Below are positions 10,711 to 21,814 of a DNA stretch of 64,000 bases, in pieces; position 1 is the first letter of the stretch; each line of letters begins with the position of its first letter. Under the pieces are notes generated by a model. The model was not told the origin of the DNA and made no database searches. It saw only the letters and a program-made list of their open reading frames with translations. Position numbers and translations under genes: made by a program. Source of the DNA: Aspidapion aeneum. Taxonomy: Eukaryota > Arthropoda > Insecta > Coleoptera > Brentidae. The stretch is taken from assembly GCA_963576565.1 (NCBI GenBank), contig OY755038.1:205379013-205443012 (forward strand). Direction: 5' to 3'.

Positions 10711-10843
10711 AGCTCACACTACTACTATAAGTAGTGTGAGCTATGGTGATCGTAATTTTTTCGAGAAAAAAAAAGTTGCTCCGATTTTAAAAATTTTTAT
10801 ATATCTTTGCGTTTCAGATGATTTTGAAACTTTTTTGTTTTGC

Positions 10844-10882
<39 letters not shown>

Positions 10883-11105
10883 ATGTATGTCTGTCTGTAT
10901 GTCTGTCTGTAACGACCAACCCGCATAACTCAAAAACCGCTTGTCCGATTTTAATGAAATTTGGTACCTAAGTTGGGTCTTGGGCCGTGATGGTCCCATT
11001 TAAAAATGAACAAAATCCACCGAAGGCAAGTCAAATAAAAGGGTGGGGGTAGATTCCAAAAATTAGAGTTTATGTGAAAATATGGCGTGTGTGATATCAA
11101 ACGAA
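10711..11105 (+). mobile_element. Hairpin-ended (TCTG)n repeat, truncated copy inside BEL gag
   Basis: Starts with the hairpin AGCTCACACTACT...AGTAGTGTGAGCT, then a (TCTG)n run at about 10850-10910 and the CCGATTTTAATGAAATTTGG module. It stops within the first of the three internal tandem units found in the full copies at 17648-18388 and 24515-25250. Loss of its 3' part together with the Gag middle indicates a deletion spanning the joint. Confidence 0.9.
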
Positions 11106-12258
11106 ACATTTCTTGATCTCTCACCTATCGATCGCCTATCTTTCGTCAAACAGAAAAAATTATTTCTAGCGTGTTTTCATCCCTTGCATGATGTAGATAC
11201 GTGCAAATCAAAATATTCATGCAGGACTTGCAATAGTAAAAGGCACCACACTTTAACTCATATCTTAGAAACTAATCAAGAGTCTGGAAGCCAAGATACT
11301 AGTTCTGTCATTCACACACCACCTGTCAATAATCTTCATGTGTCATTAAATGCCTCAGGACCTTCAGGTACCTTTCTTTTATGCACCGCCATAATAGATG
11401 TTATGGACGCTTGCGGAAATTTTCAACCTGTAAGGGCACTGCTTGATTCTGGATCACAGACAGGATTCATCAGTGAAAAGTGTATTCAGCGTCTTAATCT
11501 TCCTAGGCGAAGTTACACCACTGAAATATTCGGATTAAATCAGATGTCTTCTTTTACTTCCAAAGGGCTCGTTCAATGTCACATTAAGCCACAAGGACAA
11601 GTCACTCCTTTACTTAATTTCGAAGCAATTGTGGTTCCACAACTATGTTCCAATATGCCTACATTCTCTTTGAACGATAATCAGTGGAAACACTTGCAAA
11701 ACCTTAAACTTGCCGACCCATCTTATTTCAAATCTAGACCTGTGGACCTGGTTATTGGTTGCGAGCTATTCGCACAGATATTCAAGGAGGGCAGGGTTCT
11801 TGGACAGGTAGGGCAGCCTTCAGCCCTTGAAACTATCTTTGGCTGGGTCGTCATGGGAAAGGTTGACGAAGTAGGTAGTCTTACGGAACGAACCAGTTGT
11901 TTTTTAACGAGTCATTCACCTCCTTTAGAGGTCATTCTCCCTAGGTTTTGGGAAATCGAACATTTGCCTAAAAAACAAATCTTATCAAAGGAAGAAAAAC
12001 AGGCAGAATCAATTTTTACTGCTAGTGTAGTACGGCAACCGAGAGGTAGATTCATGGTAGATCTTCCGTTTAAAGATAAAATAAACCCTGACCTAGGAAA
12101 TACTTATCCGCAAGCTTATCGTAGATTTTTACTTCTAGAAAATAGATTAATCAAAAATCCTGATCTGTACACTGCCTATTCAAGTTTCATGCAAGACTAT
12201 ATCGATTCTAATCATATGAGTTTAGTTTTATCTAGTCAACCAAAGGTCGACGTATCGT
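11106..12258 (+). pseudogene. BEL/Pao zinc knuckle and protease region
   Basis: The frame resumes with a Cys/His cluster (FLACFHPLHDVDTC, CRTCNSKRHHTLTH) and the retropepsin motif LLDSGSQTGFIS near 11440-11475, then the GCELFAQIF and GQPSALETIFGW motifs usual between protease and RT. The first residues of the longest open frame (from 11082) belong to the inserted repeat, not to the element. The frame is lost near 12250, where comparison with copy 3 shows a small deletion that removes the FIPHH-type motif and shifts the phase. Confidence 0.88.
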
Positions 12259-13734
12259 TTAAGTACAAAATTAAGGGTAGTCTGGGATTGTTCGGCAGTC
12301 ATCCCAAAAAATATTAGTCTCAATGACACATTGTTATCTGGACCGAAACTTCAAAAGGATATTGCTTCTTTACTCCTTACGTTTCGTCTTAATCCTATTG
12401 CCTACATTGCTGACATCAAACAGATGTTCCGTCAAGTCCTTATCAATCCTTATCACCGTCCTTATCAAAGGATATTGTGGAGGTTTTCTCCACAGGACCC
12501 ACTTTCAGTGTGGGAACTTTCTACTGTCACTTTTGGCATGACATGCTCACCTTTTCTAGCCATGCGTACCTTAAATGAGCTGGCAGAGAGAGAAAAGGAA
12601 CGTTTTCCTATGGCTAGTACTGTTCTAAAAACGTCAATCTATATCGACGATATCTTGGGAACTAGCCCTTCGCTTTCTGAAGCTCTCTCCCTTCAAACAG
12701 AACTCAATGATTTGTTGAAGTCGGGAGGATTTGAACTTAAAAAATGGGCAAGCAATTGTCCTGAGTTATTGGCAACATTGCCAGAGTCCGATCGTCAAAT
12801 GCCTCTCTCTTTCGACAAGGAGGAACCCCACTTTATCAAAGTTTTAGGACTTCAATGGCATCCAAAAAACGACATTTTTTCTTATCAATGCCGAATGAAG
12901 GACAAACCCCCAACCAAACATTTTATTTTATCTATCATAGGGACAATCTTCGATCCCTTAGGTTTTCTTTGTCCCTTGTTGCTACAAGCAAAATTTATTT
13001 TGCAACAGTTGTGGATATCGAAAATAGGCTGGGACGAAGAACCAGATTCTTCTATCATCGACTCTTGGAACAAACTTCGTTCTGAATTCCCGCTTCTTTC
13101 CAATTTTCAATTACCCCGACAAATCAAACTGTCAAAAACCAATACCTGTCAATTCATCGGCTTCTGTGACGCTTCAATTCGAGTCTACGCAGGCGTCGTA
13201 TATTTTCGTGTAGAAGAGGAAAACAATATATCTGTTTCTCTCATATCTGCAAAATCTAGGGTCGCGCCTATAAAGTCACAAACTTTGGCTAGGCTAGAAC
13301 TCCTAGGCGCATTTCTTTTAAGCGAATTAATTGACTTCGTTTTATCTAGCTATGAGGGAAAAATAACTTTTACAAATATCGTTACTTTCTGCGATTCGCA
13401 AGTCGTATTGCACTGGCTTTCATCCCCTCCTAATCGCTGGCAAACCTTTGTTGGAAATCGAGTCAGTAGAATCCAAGAAATCATTCCCTCAAACTCGTGG
13501 CGCTACATTCCTTCTGCTTTGAATGCAGCCGATATTGCGTCACGAGGGGCCACCCCTTCACAGCTCATGTCACATGACATGTGGTGGAACGCACCGTCGT
13601 TTTTGTGGTCTCCCGAAAACGAATGGCCCGATTTTCATAAACCAAAAATGCCGATTGATTTCGGAGATATTAATCTGGAGGAAAAGCCAAAAGTCTGTTG
13701 CAATGCGATAATTGATGTCAACTTCTTAGATTAG
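12259..13734 (+). pseudogene. BEL/Pao reverse transcriptase and RNase H region
   Basis: Frame 1 from about 12259: SLNDTLLSGPKLQ, IADIKQMFRQV, the catalytic YIDDILGT near 12640, GGFELKKWASN, IGTIFDPLGFLCP, and RNase H-like FCDASIRVYAGVVYF near 13163 and FCDSQVVLHW near 13389. It ends at a TAG (13732-13734), beyond which the same frame continues with recognisable Pol sequence, so this is a premature stop rather than a natural end. Confidence 0.9.
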
Positions 13735-15012
13735 CTTCTTATCAAATATTCCTCTATATCAAAAATTCAACGTATCATTTGTTATGTCCTTCGAATAGTT
13801 AACCTTTTTCAAAACCATTCCTATCAAAAACCCACTAAGCCGCCGGACCAAAAAGTTATTTTTGAGAATATTGTTTTTCCTAGCACCGGTGAGATGCAAA
13901 GTGCGTTACTCCTTCTTATCAAACGCGTGCAAGGTTCTTGTTTTTCTGAGCTTTTTTCCGCGTTATCTAAGGATAAACCAATACCGAAACCTTTGCGAAA
14001 ACTTTCACCTTTTCTTGATGAGAATAATATCATTAGAGTCGGTGGCAGATCCGACCTTTTGTCTTATTCTGCAAAACACCCCGTCTTACTTTCGAGTGAC
14101 CATCGTTTAACTACTCTTCTTATCGAGTCCGCTCATCGACAATATCTTCATCCTGGGTTTAAAACATTACATAATCTGCTTTTACAGCAATTTTGGATAT
14201 TATCTGCCAGACGGGCAATTCAAAGAACCATATCCAAGTGCTTGCAATGTTTTAGAATCAACCCTAAACCCTATAGACCGCCCATAATGAGTTCACTTCC
14301 CGCTCATCGAATCAATCAACTAAAACCTTTTTCGAGTGTAGCTATCGACTTTTGTGGACCTTTCTTTGTGATTCCTCATCGTTACCGTGGTTGTAAAGCT
14401 TTCAAATCGTATGTCTGTGTGTTTGTCTGTACGGCCACACATTGCGTGCATTTGGAATTAACCATGGAACTGTCCACCGAAGGGTTCGTAGGTGCATTCC
14501 ATCGATTCATTTCCAGACGCGGAAGCGTGACGCAATGCTGGTCAGATCAAGGCAGTAATTTTATAGGGTTTCGTAACCAATTACTGGATTACGCAAGAAG
14601 TGCTGCCACCAGACTTTCTATTCGTTGGCATCTGGGACCTCCTCTCAGTCCACATTTCAATGGCCTGGCAGAAGCTGGCGTCAAAAGTTTTAAAACTCAC
14701 TTTGTACGAGTTGTCGGCGACCAGAAGTTGTCTATCATGGAGATGTCCACCCTTGCCTGTCGCATAGAAGCCGTACTTAATAGTCGCCCTTTATCTCCTG
14801 CCTCTTCAGACCCACACGATCTTCAACCTCTTACCCCTGGGCATTTTTTGACACTTGAACCCCTTAATTCAGAAATTCCGGAGTCAGATTTGTCCGAGGT
14901 TCCCCTAAATCGGCTCTCGAGATGGCAACTAATCCAAAAACTACATAATGATTTTTGTATACGCTACAACAGCGACACAAGTGGGCTGATTCGTCCCCAA
15001 ATATCAAATTAA
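13735..15012 (+). pseudogene. BEL/Pao integrase region
   Basis: Continuation of frame 1 after the TAG. It carries an HHCC zinc-binding region (HRQYLHPG ... CLQCF, 14129-14260) and the DDE core: first Asp in VAIDFCGPF at 14347, second Asp in WSDQGSNF near 14544, Glu in NGLAEAGVK at 14671. All three catalytic residues are present. It loses phase near 14957, next to a short deletion relative to copy 3. Confidence 0.9.
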
Positions 15013-15185
15013 ATGATTTGGTTATCATAACAAGTGATCACATTCAAACGCCTTTGAAATGGCCGGTCGGTCGGGTCATCGAACTGCATCCCGGCGGGGA
15101 CGGTCAGGTGCGTGTTGCGACGGTACAAACGGTTACCGGTGTTTATAAGCGGCCAGTTGTAAAACTGTGCCTCTTGCCAAATTAA
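14958..15185 (+). pseudogene. BEL/Pao integrase C-terminal domain, out of frame
   Basis: Frame 3: LQQRHKW, IKLNDLVII, WPVGRVIELHPG and YKRPVVKLCLLP, the DUF5641-type C-terminal tail of BEL/Pao Pol. It matches the tail of copy 3 (40137-40385) and is separated from the integrase core by a frameshift. Confidence 0.9.
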
Positions 15186-15414
15186 AGTAATTTTAATTTT
15201 CTACCTTTTACCGGGTATTACAATAGGTTTTTTTTATTTTTTATTTTTTTTGAATTTTTTGTTTGTTTTGCCTTTTTTCGGGATTTCGTTATATCTAAAT
15301 AAACTTACGATACTTATCTGTTTTCATTCATTTATATTTATCGGTCGATTCTTTTTCTTATATCTATATCTGTCCGGTTGAGATTCTAAATTTGTGTGTT
15401 TTGGAGGGCAGTTA

Positions 15415-15885
15415 TGTTAGCTCCCGCTAAATTTCGCGGTTGTTTATATATATTTTTAAAAACACACAACTGTATGAAGGACAAAGCGCATTCCGCGTAT
15501 TTGGACATGCGCACCAACAACCAGAGAGATCCTTGTCAATCGCCTAGAGAAAAAGGCGTGTTAATTTCGTTCTCCAACTATTTCAAATATCTACACCTGA
15601 AAGTGCTCGATTTTTGTGTACTGAAGCATAGAACTAGAAACTTCAACCCTTCAGCTACGTGGTGACATCATTAGATCCATCAGGGGCCCCTTGGAAGTGG
15701 AGAATTTGGCTGCAAAAGAGGTGAGTGCATTTGTCTCTGATTACCGTTGTGTGCCAACAATATTTTACCTATGGACATTTTGATTATTTCGTAATTCATA
15801 TCAATATTTATGTTTGTTCGCGCTATCATCAATTAAAATTTATACAGTCCATTGCCTTTAACGTTTTTCTAACCGTGGACTAACG
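15415..15885 (+). repeat. 3' LTR of BEL/Pao copy 2
   Basis: 471 bp, preceded by a purine-rich GGAGGGCAG that may be the polypurine tract, and followed by the TTTTGG duplication. Confidence 0.95.
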
Positions 15886-16720
15886 TTTTGGTACATCGCT
15901 ATTTTGATACATCGCTAATTTGATACATCGCTATTTTGATACATCGCTATTTTGATTGTCAATATTTTGATTGTCACTATTTGGATATATCGCTATTTTA
16001 ATTGTCGCTATTTTGATACATCATTATTTTGATATGTCGCTGTTTTGTTACAAACGCTATTTTCATACATCGCTATTTTGATAGTCGCTCTTTCATTACA
16101 TCGCTATTTTGATAGTCGCTATTTTATTACTCGCTATTTCGTACGTCGCTATTTTGTACATCGCTATTTCGTTCCAGAGCCTAATTTTAGTGGCCATCAG
16201 GGCATCATAATTATGCGATCAATTCTTTTTAGGAAAACCATAAAATGAGGTTACCTTGCTCTACTTTTTTAAGTTAATTCGAAAAATTCTAAGAAATAAC
16301 CAAAAATTATACCATAAAAAATGTTTTTTTTTGGTTTTAATGAAAAACACATGGTATAGGTAAATAACAAAGGACATTTTTATTACAAAAATACTTCGTA
16401 TTATACTTTTTTAATTTGAAAAGTGGAGCAAAATTTATCATAGTAATATAATAATAATAATAATATAATAATAGGTTTATTTATTCAAATAGATAATATA
16501 AATGATACAAAAAAAATCCATTTTGATTAATAAATAAACACGTTAAGCGCTGAAGCAGTATTACGCTGCTTGTTAGCGCTGTTTTTTACACAAAAACTTA
16601 TAGTATTTTTTTTCATTAAATTTTAGTCCATAATCACTTTATTCTGGTTTTTTGTTACACTTGGTAAAATGTCAAAATCGTTATAAAAGATTCACTGATC
16701 GGGCACAACATACATCTTAC

Positions 16721-17331
16721 CAAGGCCAACACAAAAATAGAGGCCACGACCCTGAAAAAATCAGCTGTTCTCCCGGGGCTGAATTTTACATTGGGTCTTA
16801 TGGGAGGTCAGACGTTTTTTTATGATATTTTCAAAATGGCACTACAGATTTCCGCAAAATTTCACTGAAATATTCTCAGACACCATCCCGATATTCCACC
16901 AAAGGTTTGTAAGGAAGCAACATGATTAAAAGGTTAAAATCTTCAAGATTTAGCATTTCTTATTTTTAATTCAAATTACCCGCCATGTACCACATGCCAA
17001 CTGTTATATTTGACATGTATTTGACTTTGTCATATGTGATTGTCACATTCGCTTCTCCTTTAAACTTAATTTTTGTGTGAGCTAATGAAGCGGCTATGAA
17101 AAATTAGGGCTTACTATACGTTTAAAAAAAATTGTTCTGCCAGAATAAAGTAAAAACAATCTCAAAAACGGCTTTATTTAAAAAAAAATCAAATATCCAT
17201 GAACCGTCATTCCAACTTCAATATTTTACAGACAATCCGCTGTGTCGTAACGTGACCATCAAAAAAAAATCAGCCCCGGATGTGACGTCAACAAAGTGGA
17301 GGATCGTGGCCCGTCCATTTTGACAGCCCTG
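16721..17331 (-). mobile_element. P-like MITE copy B, 611 bp, perfect 7-bp duplication
   Basis: The termini are CAAGGCCAAC...ACAGCCCTG, an imperfect inverted repeat of about 30 bp, flanked by ATCTTAC at 16714-16720 and 17332-17338. It is inverted relative to copies C and D. No reading frame is shared between copies. Confidence 0.92.
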
Positions 17332-17434
17332 ATCTTACAATAACTTAAAAGCTACACATAGGCAAAAATGTACTACATATGAGTAGTAAATATTATTTAG
17401 TTACAACCATGTTTTAACACATGTCATAAACTCT

Positions 17435-17556
17435 ATACCATAATTTTTAAGATAACTTTTTGACAGTTATCAGCTGTTTACCATAACAAATAGCATAGGC
17501 CAACGAAAAAAAGCTGTCAAAAGTTGTCTCAAAAATAATGGGATGAACTGTACCAT
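17435..17556. repeat. Dispersed 120-bp repeat with internal inversion
   Basis: Matches 7110-7240 in inverse orientation; see that entry. Confidence 0.7.
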
Positions 17557-17580
17557 ACATTTTTCATTTATATTATAAGG

Positions 17581-17780
17581 CAGGGCTATCAAAATGGACG
17601 GGCCACGATCCTCCACTTTGTTGACGTCAGATCCGGGGCTGATTTTTAGCTCACACTACTACTATAAGTAGTGTGAGCTATGGTGATCCTAATTTTTTCG
17701 AGAAAAAAAAAGTTGCTCCGATTTCAAAAATTTTTATATATCTTTGCGTTTCAGATAATTTTGAAACTTTTTTGTTTTGC

Positions 17781-17823
<43 letters not shown>

Positions 17824-18923
17824 ATGTCTGTCTGTATGTCTGTCTGTAACGACCAACCCGCATAACTCAAAAACCGCTTGTCCGATTTTAATGAAATTTG
17901 GTACCTAAGTTGGGTCTTGGGCCGTGATGGTCCCATTTAAAAATGAACAAAATCCACCGAACGCAAGCCAAATAAAAGGGTGGGGGTAGATTCCAAAAAT
18001 TAGAGTTTATGTGAAAATATGGCGTGTGTGATATCAAACGAAAGGTAATTAAGTCTGGAGTTAAACAAAATGAATTTTAAGTTATTTAAAAAAAAGGGTG
18101 GGGGTAGATGTCCAAAATTAGAGTTTAAGTGAAAATATGGCGTGTGTGATATCAAACGAAAGGTAATTGAGTCTGGAGTTAAACAAAATACATTTTAGTT
18201 TTTTTCAAAAGGGTGGGGGGTAGATTAAAAAAAATTGAGTTTAAGTCAAAACATGGCTTGTGTGGTATCAAACGAAAGGTAATTGAGTCTGGAGTTGAAT
18301 AAAATATATTTCAGTTTTTGATTATATTAGCTCACACTATAACTATAGTACCTAGTGTGAGCTTAGGTGCCCATAGATTGGCAGAGTATTTTTTTGATGG
18401 TCACGTTACGACACAGCTGATTGTTTTTAAAATATTGAAGCTGGAATGACGGTTCATGGATATTTGATTTTTTTTAAATAAAGCCGTTTTTGAGATTGTT
18501 TTTACTTTATTCTGGCAGAACAATTTTTTTTAAATGTATAGTAAGCCCTAATTTTTCATAGCCGCTTCATAAGCTTACACAAAACTTAAGTTTAAAGCAG
18601 AAGCGAATGTGACAATCACATATGACAAAGTCAAATATAACAGTTGGCATGTGGTACATGGCGGGTAATTTGAATTCAAAATAAGGAATGCTAAATCTTG
18701 AAGATTTTAACCTTTTAATCATGTTGCTTCCTTACAAACCTTTGGTGGAATATCCGGATGGTGTCTGAGAATATTTCACTGAAATTTTGCGGAAATCTGT
18801 AGTGCCATTTTGAAAATATCATAAAAAAACGTCTGACCTCCCATAAGACCCAATGTAAAATTCAGCCCCGGGAGAACAGCTGATTTTTTCAGGGTCGTGG
18901 CCTCTATTTTTATGTTGGCCTTG
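17581..18923 (+). mobile_element. P-like MITE copy C, interrupted, perfect 7-bp duplication
   Basis: Begins CAGGGCTATCAAAATGG at 17581 and ends GTTGGCCTTG at 18923, flanked by TATAAGG on both sides (17574-17580 and 18924-18930). It is split in its T-run by the hairpin-ended repeat 17648-18388. Without that insert it is about 600 bp. Confidence 0.93.
17648..18388 (+). mobile_element. Hairpin-ended (TCTG)n repeat, full copy 1
   Basis: 741 bp. A 5' hairpin AGCTCACACTACT/AGTAGTGTGAGCT is followed by a (TCTG)n microsatellite (about 17780-17848), the CCGATTTTAATGAAATTTGG module and three tandem units of about 115 bp (each with GGGTGGGGGTAGAT and GATATCAAACGAAAGGTAATT). A second hairpin AGCTCACACTA/TAGTGTGAGCT lies near the 3' end. 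It sits in a T-run, so target duplication cannot be judged. There is no coding sequence and the class is unknown. Confidence 0.88.
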
Positions 18924-19534
18924 TATAAGGTTATAATTATGTTTTGACACGACGTTTCATTTTACGACATATTGCAATACATTTAACGCAATTTTTGTAC
19001 ATCTATGTTAAATTTTCAAACATTCTATGTATTGCAGATCTACCTGTTGTATAAATCCATTGTTTGAGGTTTTGTTTAAATTTTTTTAAATAAACTATAT
19101 CTTTAAGTCCGAGGTTACTTTACCCCACTTTATAAAATATGAAAAAAAACATTGGTGTTTTATATGTTGGCGTAAACTACACCCAATATTTAGTTAGCTT
19201 TTCCCCAAATATTTAAAATGGTGTATAAAAAATTTAAAAATATTGTTTTTTTAAGTTTTTATTGCATAGAAATCGATAACTGCACTAGACACCAAATTTT
19301 TCGAGGTCAAATTTAAAAGGAATTTCAAGCTGCACTTCACTCTGGTATTAACTCGAGACGACTAAGCGGAAATCAGCGGCTACCGCGTCTTTAAAAAGTC
19401 AAATTCACAACGGATAATTCACGCGTGGTGGCGTTGTGGTGCATGCGCAGATTTTTAATGTGGAAAATCTAAGAACTTTTTTTCGCAATGGAGCAAAGTA
19501 GGACCAGGGGGCGCAAAGTAACCTCGTTTTACGG

Positions 19535-20290
19535 AAACTATTTTTTCTTGATAATTTTTCTTAATAAAAATAAGTAAGACATAATAATAAAATATCATTT
19601 TTTTTTTAAATAAGTAAGCAAAAATTAAAGATTTTTAGTTTTTATACATTTAATTTTGAGGAGGTTTTTTTGATACCCTATATCTTCTTAACATTTTGTT
19701 TTTTTTTTAAATTCTGAAAATATTTGCAATTTTTTTAGAATTTTAAAAATAAAAATTAATTTTTTTTTTAATTTATAGAAACTTAAAATTATCAAAATAT
19801 TTAAAACTTGAAGATTTCTTTTTTGAGAACTATTTTAATGTGTTTGGAAATGTTCGTAACTATAAATAAATTTTCTAGATCCTAGATTAGTATTATTATC
19901 AACGTTGCTTTATAAAGAAGCTCTGAAGTTAATTTATTTTTAATGACTTTGAAAATGTACCATTTTCGCAACTTCAACGAGTAATGTTTGCAAAATTTTG
20001 TTCAAGTTTTCTAAAATTTTGAGGGGCCCTCTATGCGCTTTATTCTGTGTGCAATTTTTTCCACAGGCGATTTCTGCCTTGAGTGCTTTTCTGATAAGGC
20101 AAGTCAACAAAAACATAATTTGTTTCAGCCGATAACTTACCTATAGTAGCTGGCCGCCCTTATACATTACATATTTACATATTTTTTCAGGTTCTGCGTA
20201 AGGTAATTTCCTTTTACCCCCCGTAGAACCGCCAATGGAAGCATTCAAAACCCTGACTAGTCCGCGACTAAAACACTCTTTTAATAACAT
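19535..20290. other. AT-rich, no feature recognised
   Basis: Long A and T runs; no conserved frame or repeat end seen. Confidence 0.6.
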
Positions 20291-20297
20291 ATACTCA

Positions 20298-21814
20298 CAG
20301 TGTGCCTGAATTAGGATACATAAAAATGGTTCCAAAAACTAATTGCACATTGTGAATATGGACTTTCTCCTGACTTCAGAGCCATATTCATATAAATCCT
20401 AGCTGATCCTCTTCTCGAAATTTTATGAATTTTTTGCTTTTTTTCTAGTTAGTCTATAATAGGTGTATAAAAAAAGTTTGGTCACGTGGTCAAACTCATG
20501 GTCGTTTGGCCGCCATCTTTGAAAATGGTCGCCAAATTAAAAGATTTTTTGTTTAGGTGCATCTCCCTACCCAGTGGTCCTATTTTAATTTCTTAAAGCT
20601 TGTTTTACTCCCTTTTCAAGGGCAAACAAATTTTGTCATAACACAGTTTTTGATAAATTACGTAGTTTTTGAGATATAGCAGGATTATTAGTATTTCCGC
20701 TCGCAAACGAGTCAAAATAATACCCATGCTCATTTTATTGTAACTACAATATTATTGACATTTGTTTTTTTTTGTTACATAGAAGGCTTTAAACCGTTCA
20801 CAGAAGAGGATATTGACTATATGTTTTTAAAGTTCGTTAGATGGTAAAGACTGAAAGAGGGTAGTTTCTGAAATAGTTCACAATATTATACAAAAACTGA
20901 ATTTGCAGCGAAACGATGCATCCTACCGGAAAACGATAAAATTAATTTTTATAGTACTTTTAATTTCGCTTCTTCTGATGTATCACTTAGCACCCTAGCT
21001 TTGACAGTTAGCTGTACGAGCCAGCTAAAATATACAATTTTGTAAAAATTCCATGTTTTCGCTCCAAAATCGATTTTTTTCTCAAAAATTGTAAAAGATA
21101 TGAAAATAATCGAAAGATGCGGAATTAAAAGTACTATAAAAAATTATTCTAACCGTTTTTCGCTAAGATGCATCGTTTTGCTACAAATTCACTTTTTGTG
21201 TAATCTTGTGAACAGTTTTAAAACCACCCTCTTTAAGGCAGTCTTTAGGGGTACCATCCATCGAATTTTTAAAGCATAAAGTCAATATCTTCTTCTGTGA
21301 AAGGTTTAAAGCCTTATATGTAACAAAAAAAACAAATGTTGATAATATTATAGCTACAATAAAATTAACACGGATATTATTTTAATTCCTTTGCGAGCAC
21401 TAATAATCTTGGTATATCTCAAAAACTACCTGCGGCGCATGAAAGTGTTATTATCATCGAAATTACAACCACTGACTAACTCGCTGCTTAAAAAAATATA
21501 TACCGTTTTTTACCAACAGAGAATGTCACCTAAAGTGCCCCCCCCCCCGAAAAGCACCTCTGGATCCGCCCTTGTATGAATGCTTAACGATGTCTTGCAG
21601 TCAAACTGAGCGCACATAGTAGGTCGCACGTGACAGGAGCCAGCGCCTAGACTAACTAGAAAAATGGCAAAAAATTGATAAAATTTCGAGAAGAGGATCA
21701 GCTAGGATTTATAGGAATATCGCTCTGAAGTCAGGAAAGAGTCCATATTCAAAATGTGTAATTAGTTATTGAAACCATTTTTCTGTAACCTATACTTCGT
21801 TCAGGCACACTGTG
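20298..21814. mobile_element. Large imperfect palindrome (foldback-type element)
   Basis: Outer ends CACAGTGTGCCTGAA and TTCAGGCACACTGTG are inverted. Matched blocks continue inwards: 20330-20460 with 21645-21790 (GAAGAGGATCAGCTAGGATT in one arm), then 20650-21010 with 21060-21430. The arms are about 700 bp with a centre near 21035. The middle of each arm (20460-20640 and 21430-21645) does not match. The right arm contains a CTGGATCCGCC hAT-like scrap. A 4-bp TACT may flank both ends. Confidence 0.8.

Larger units (their letters stand above)
9140..15885 (+). mobile_element. BEL/Pao retrotransposon, complete but defective, near-identical LTRs
   Basis: Two 471-bp LTRs (9140-9610 and 15415-15885) enclose gag-pol remnants on the plus strand. 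The target duplication TTTTGG is at 9134-9139 and 15886-15891. By eye the LTRs differ only at the last base (A against G), implying very recent insertion, yet the interior has an inserted repeat with an adjoining deletion, two frameshifts and an internal stop. It landed inside foldback element 1. Confidence 0.95.
8505..16181. mobile_element. Foldback element 1 (arms of tandem repeats), split by a BEL/Pao insertion
   Basis: The ends are exact inverted repeats GGCTCTGGAACGAA...TTCGTTCCAGAGCC, flanked by a perfect 9-bp duplication TAATTTTAG (8496-8504 and 16182-16190). The left arm (8505-8760) is an array of units like CAAAATAGCGATGTAAC; the right arm (15892-16181) is the same array in inverse orientation. 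Inside the left arm lie A-runs, GGGATCCTAGAGGGTG-like blocks and GAACC/GGTTC runs that are themselves palindromic around 8950. The ends and core match foldback element 2 (56044-57083). Family knowledge: Drosophila FB elements also have tandem-repeat arms and 9-bp duplications. No transposase frame is visible. Subtracting the BEL insertion leaves about 0.9 kb. Confidence 0.88.
16238..19534. mobile_element. Mariner-like MITE, interrupted by nested insertions
   Basis: The left part (16238-16450) and right part (about 19095-19534) match the intact MITE at 50632-51263, including the ends CCATAAAATGAGGTTACC and AAAGTAACCTCGTTTTACGG. The 2.6 kb between them is inserted. It starts with an (ATT)n tract and AATAAATAAACC on the minus strand, which looks like a LINE 3' tail at 16447-16510, and includes the two MITEs below. 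Confidence 0.8.

Noticed and set aside
18940..18975. GAAACGTCGTG on the minus strand, like the Penelope tail
   Set aside because: No stem II and no CUGANGA; only an eleven-base resemblance.
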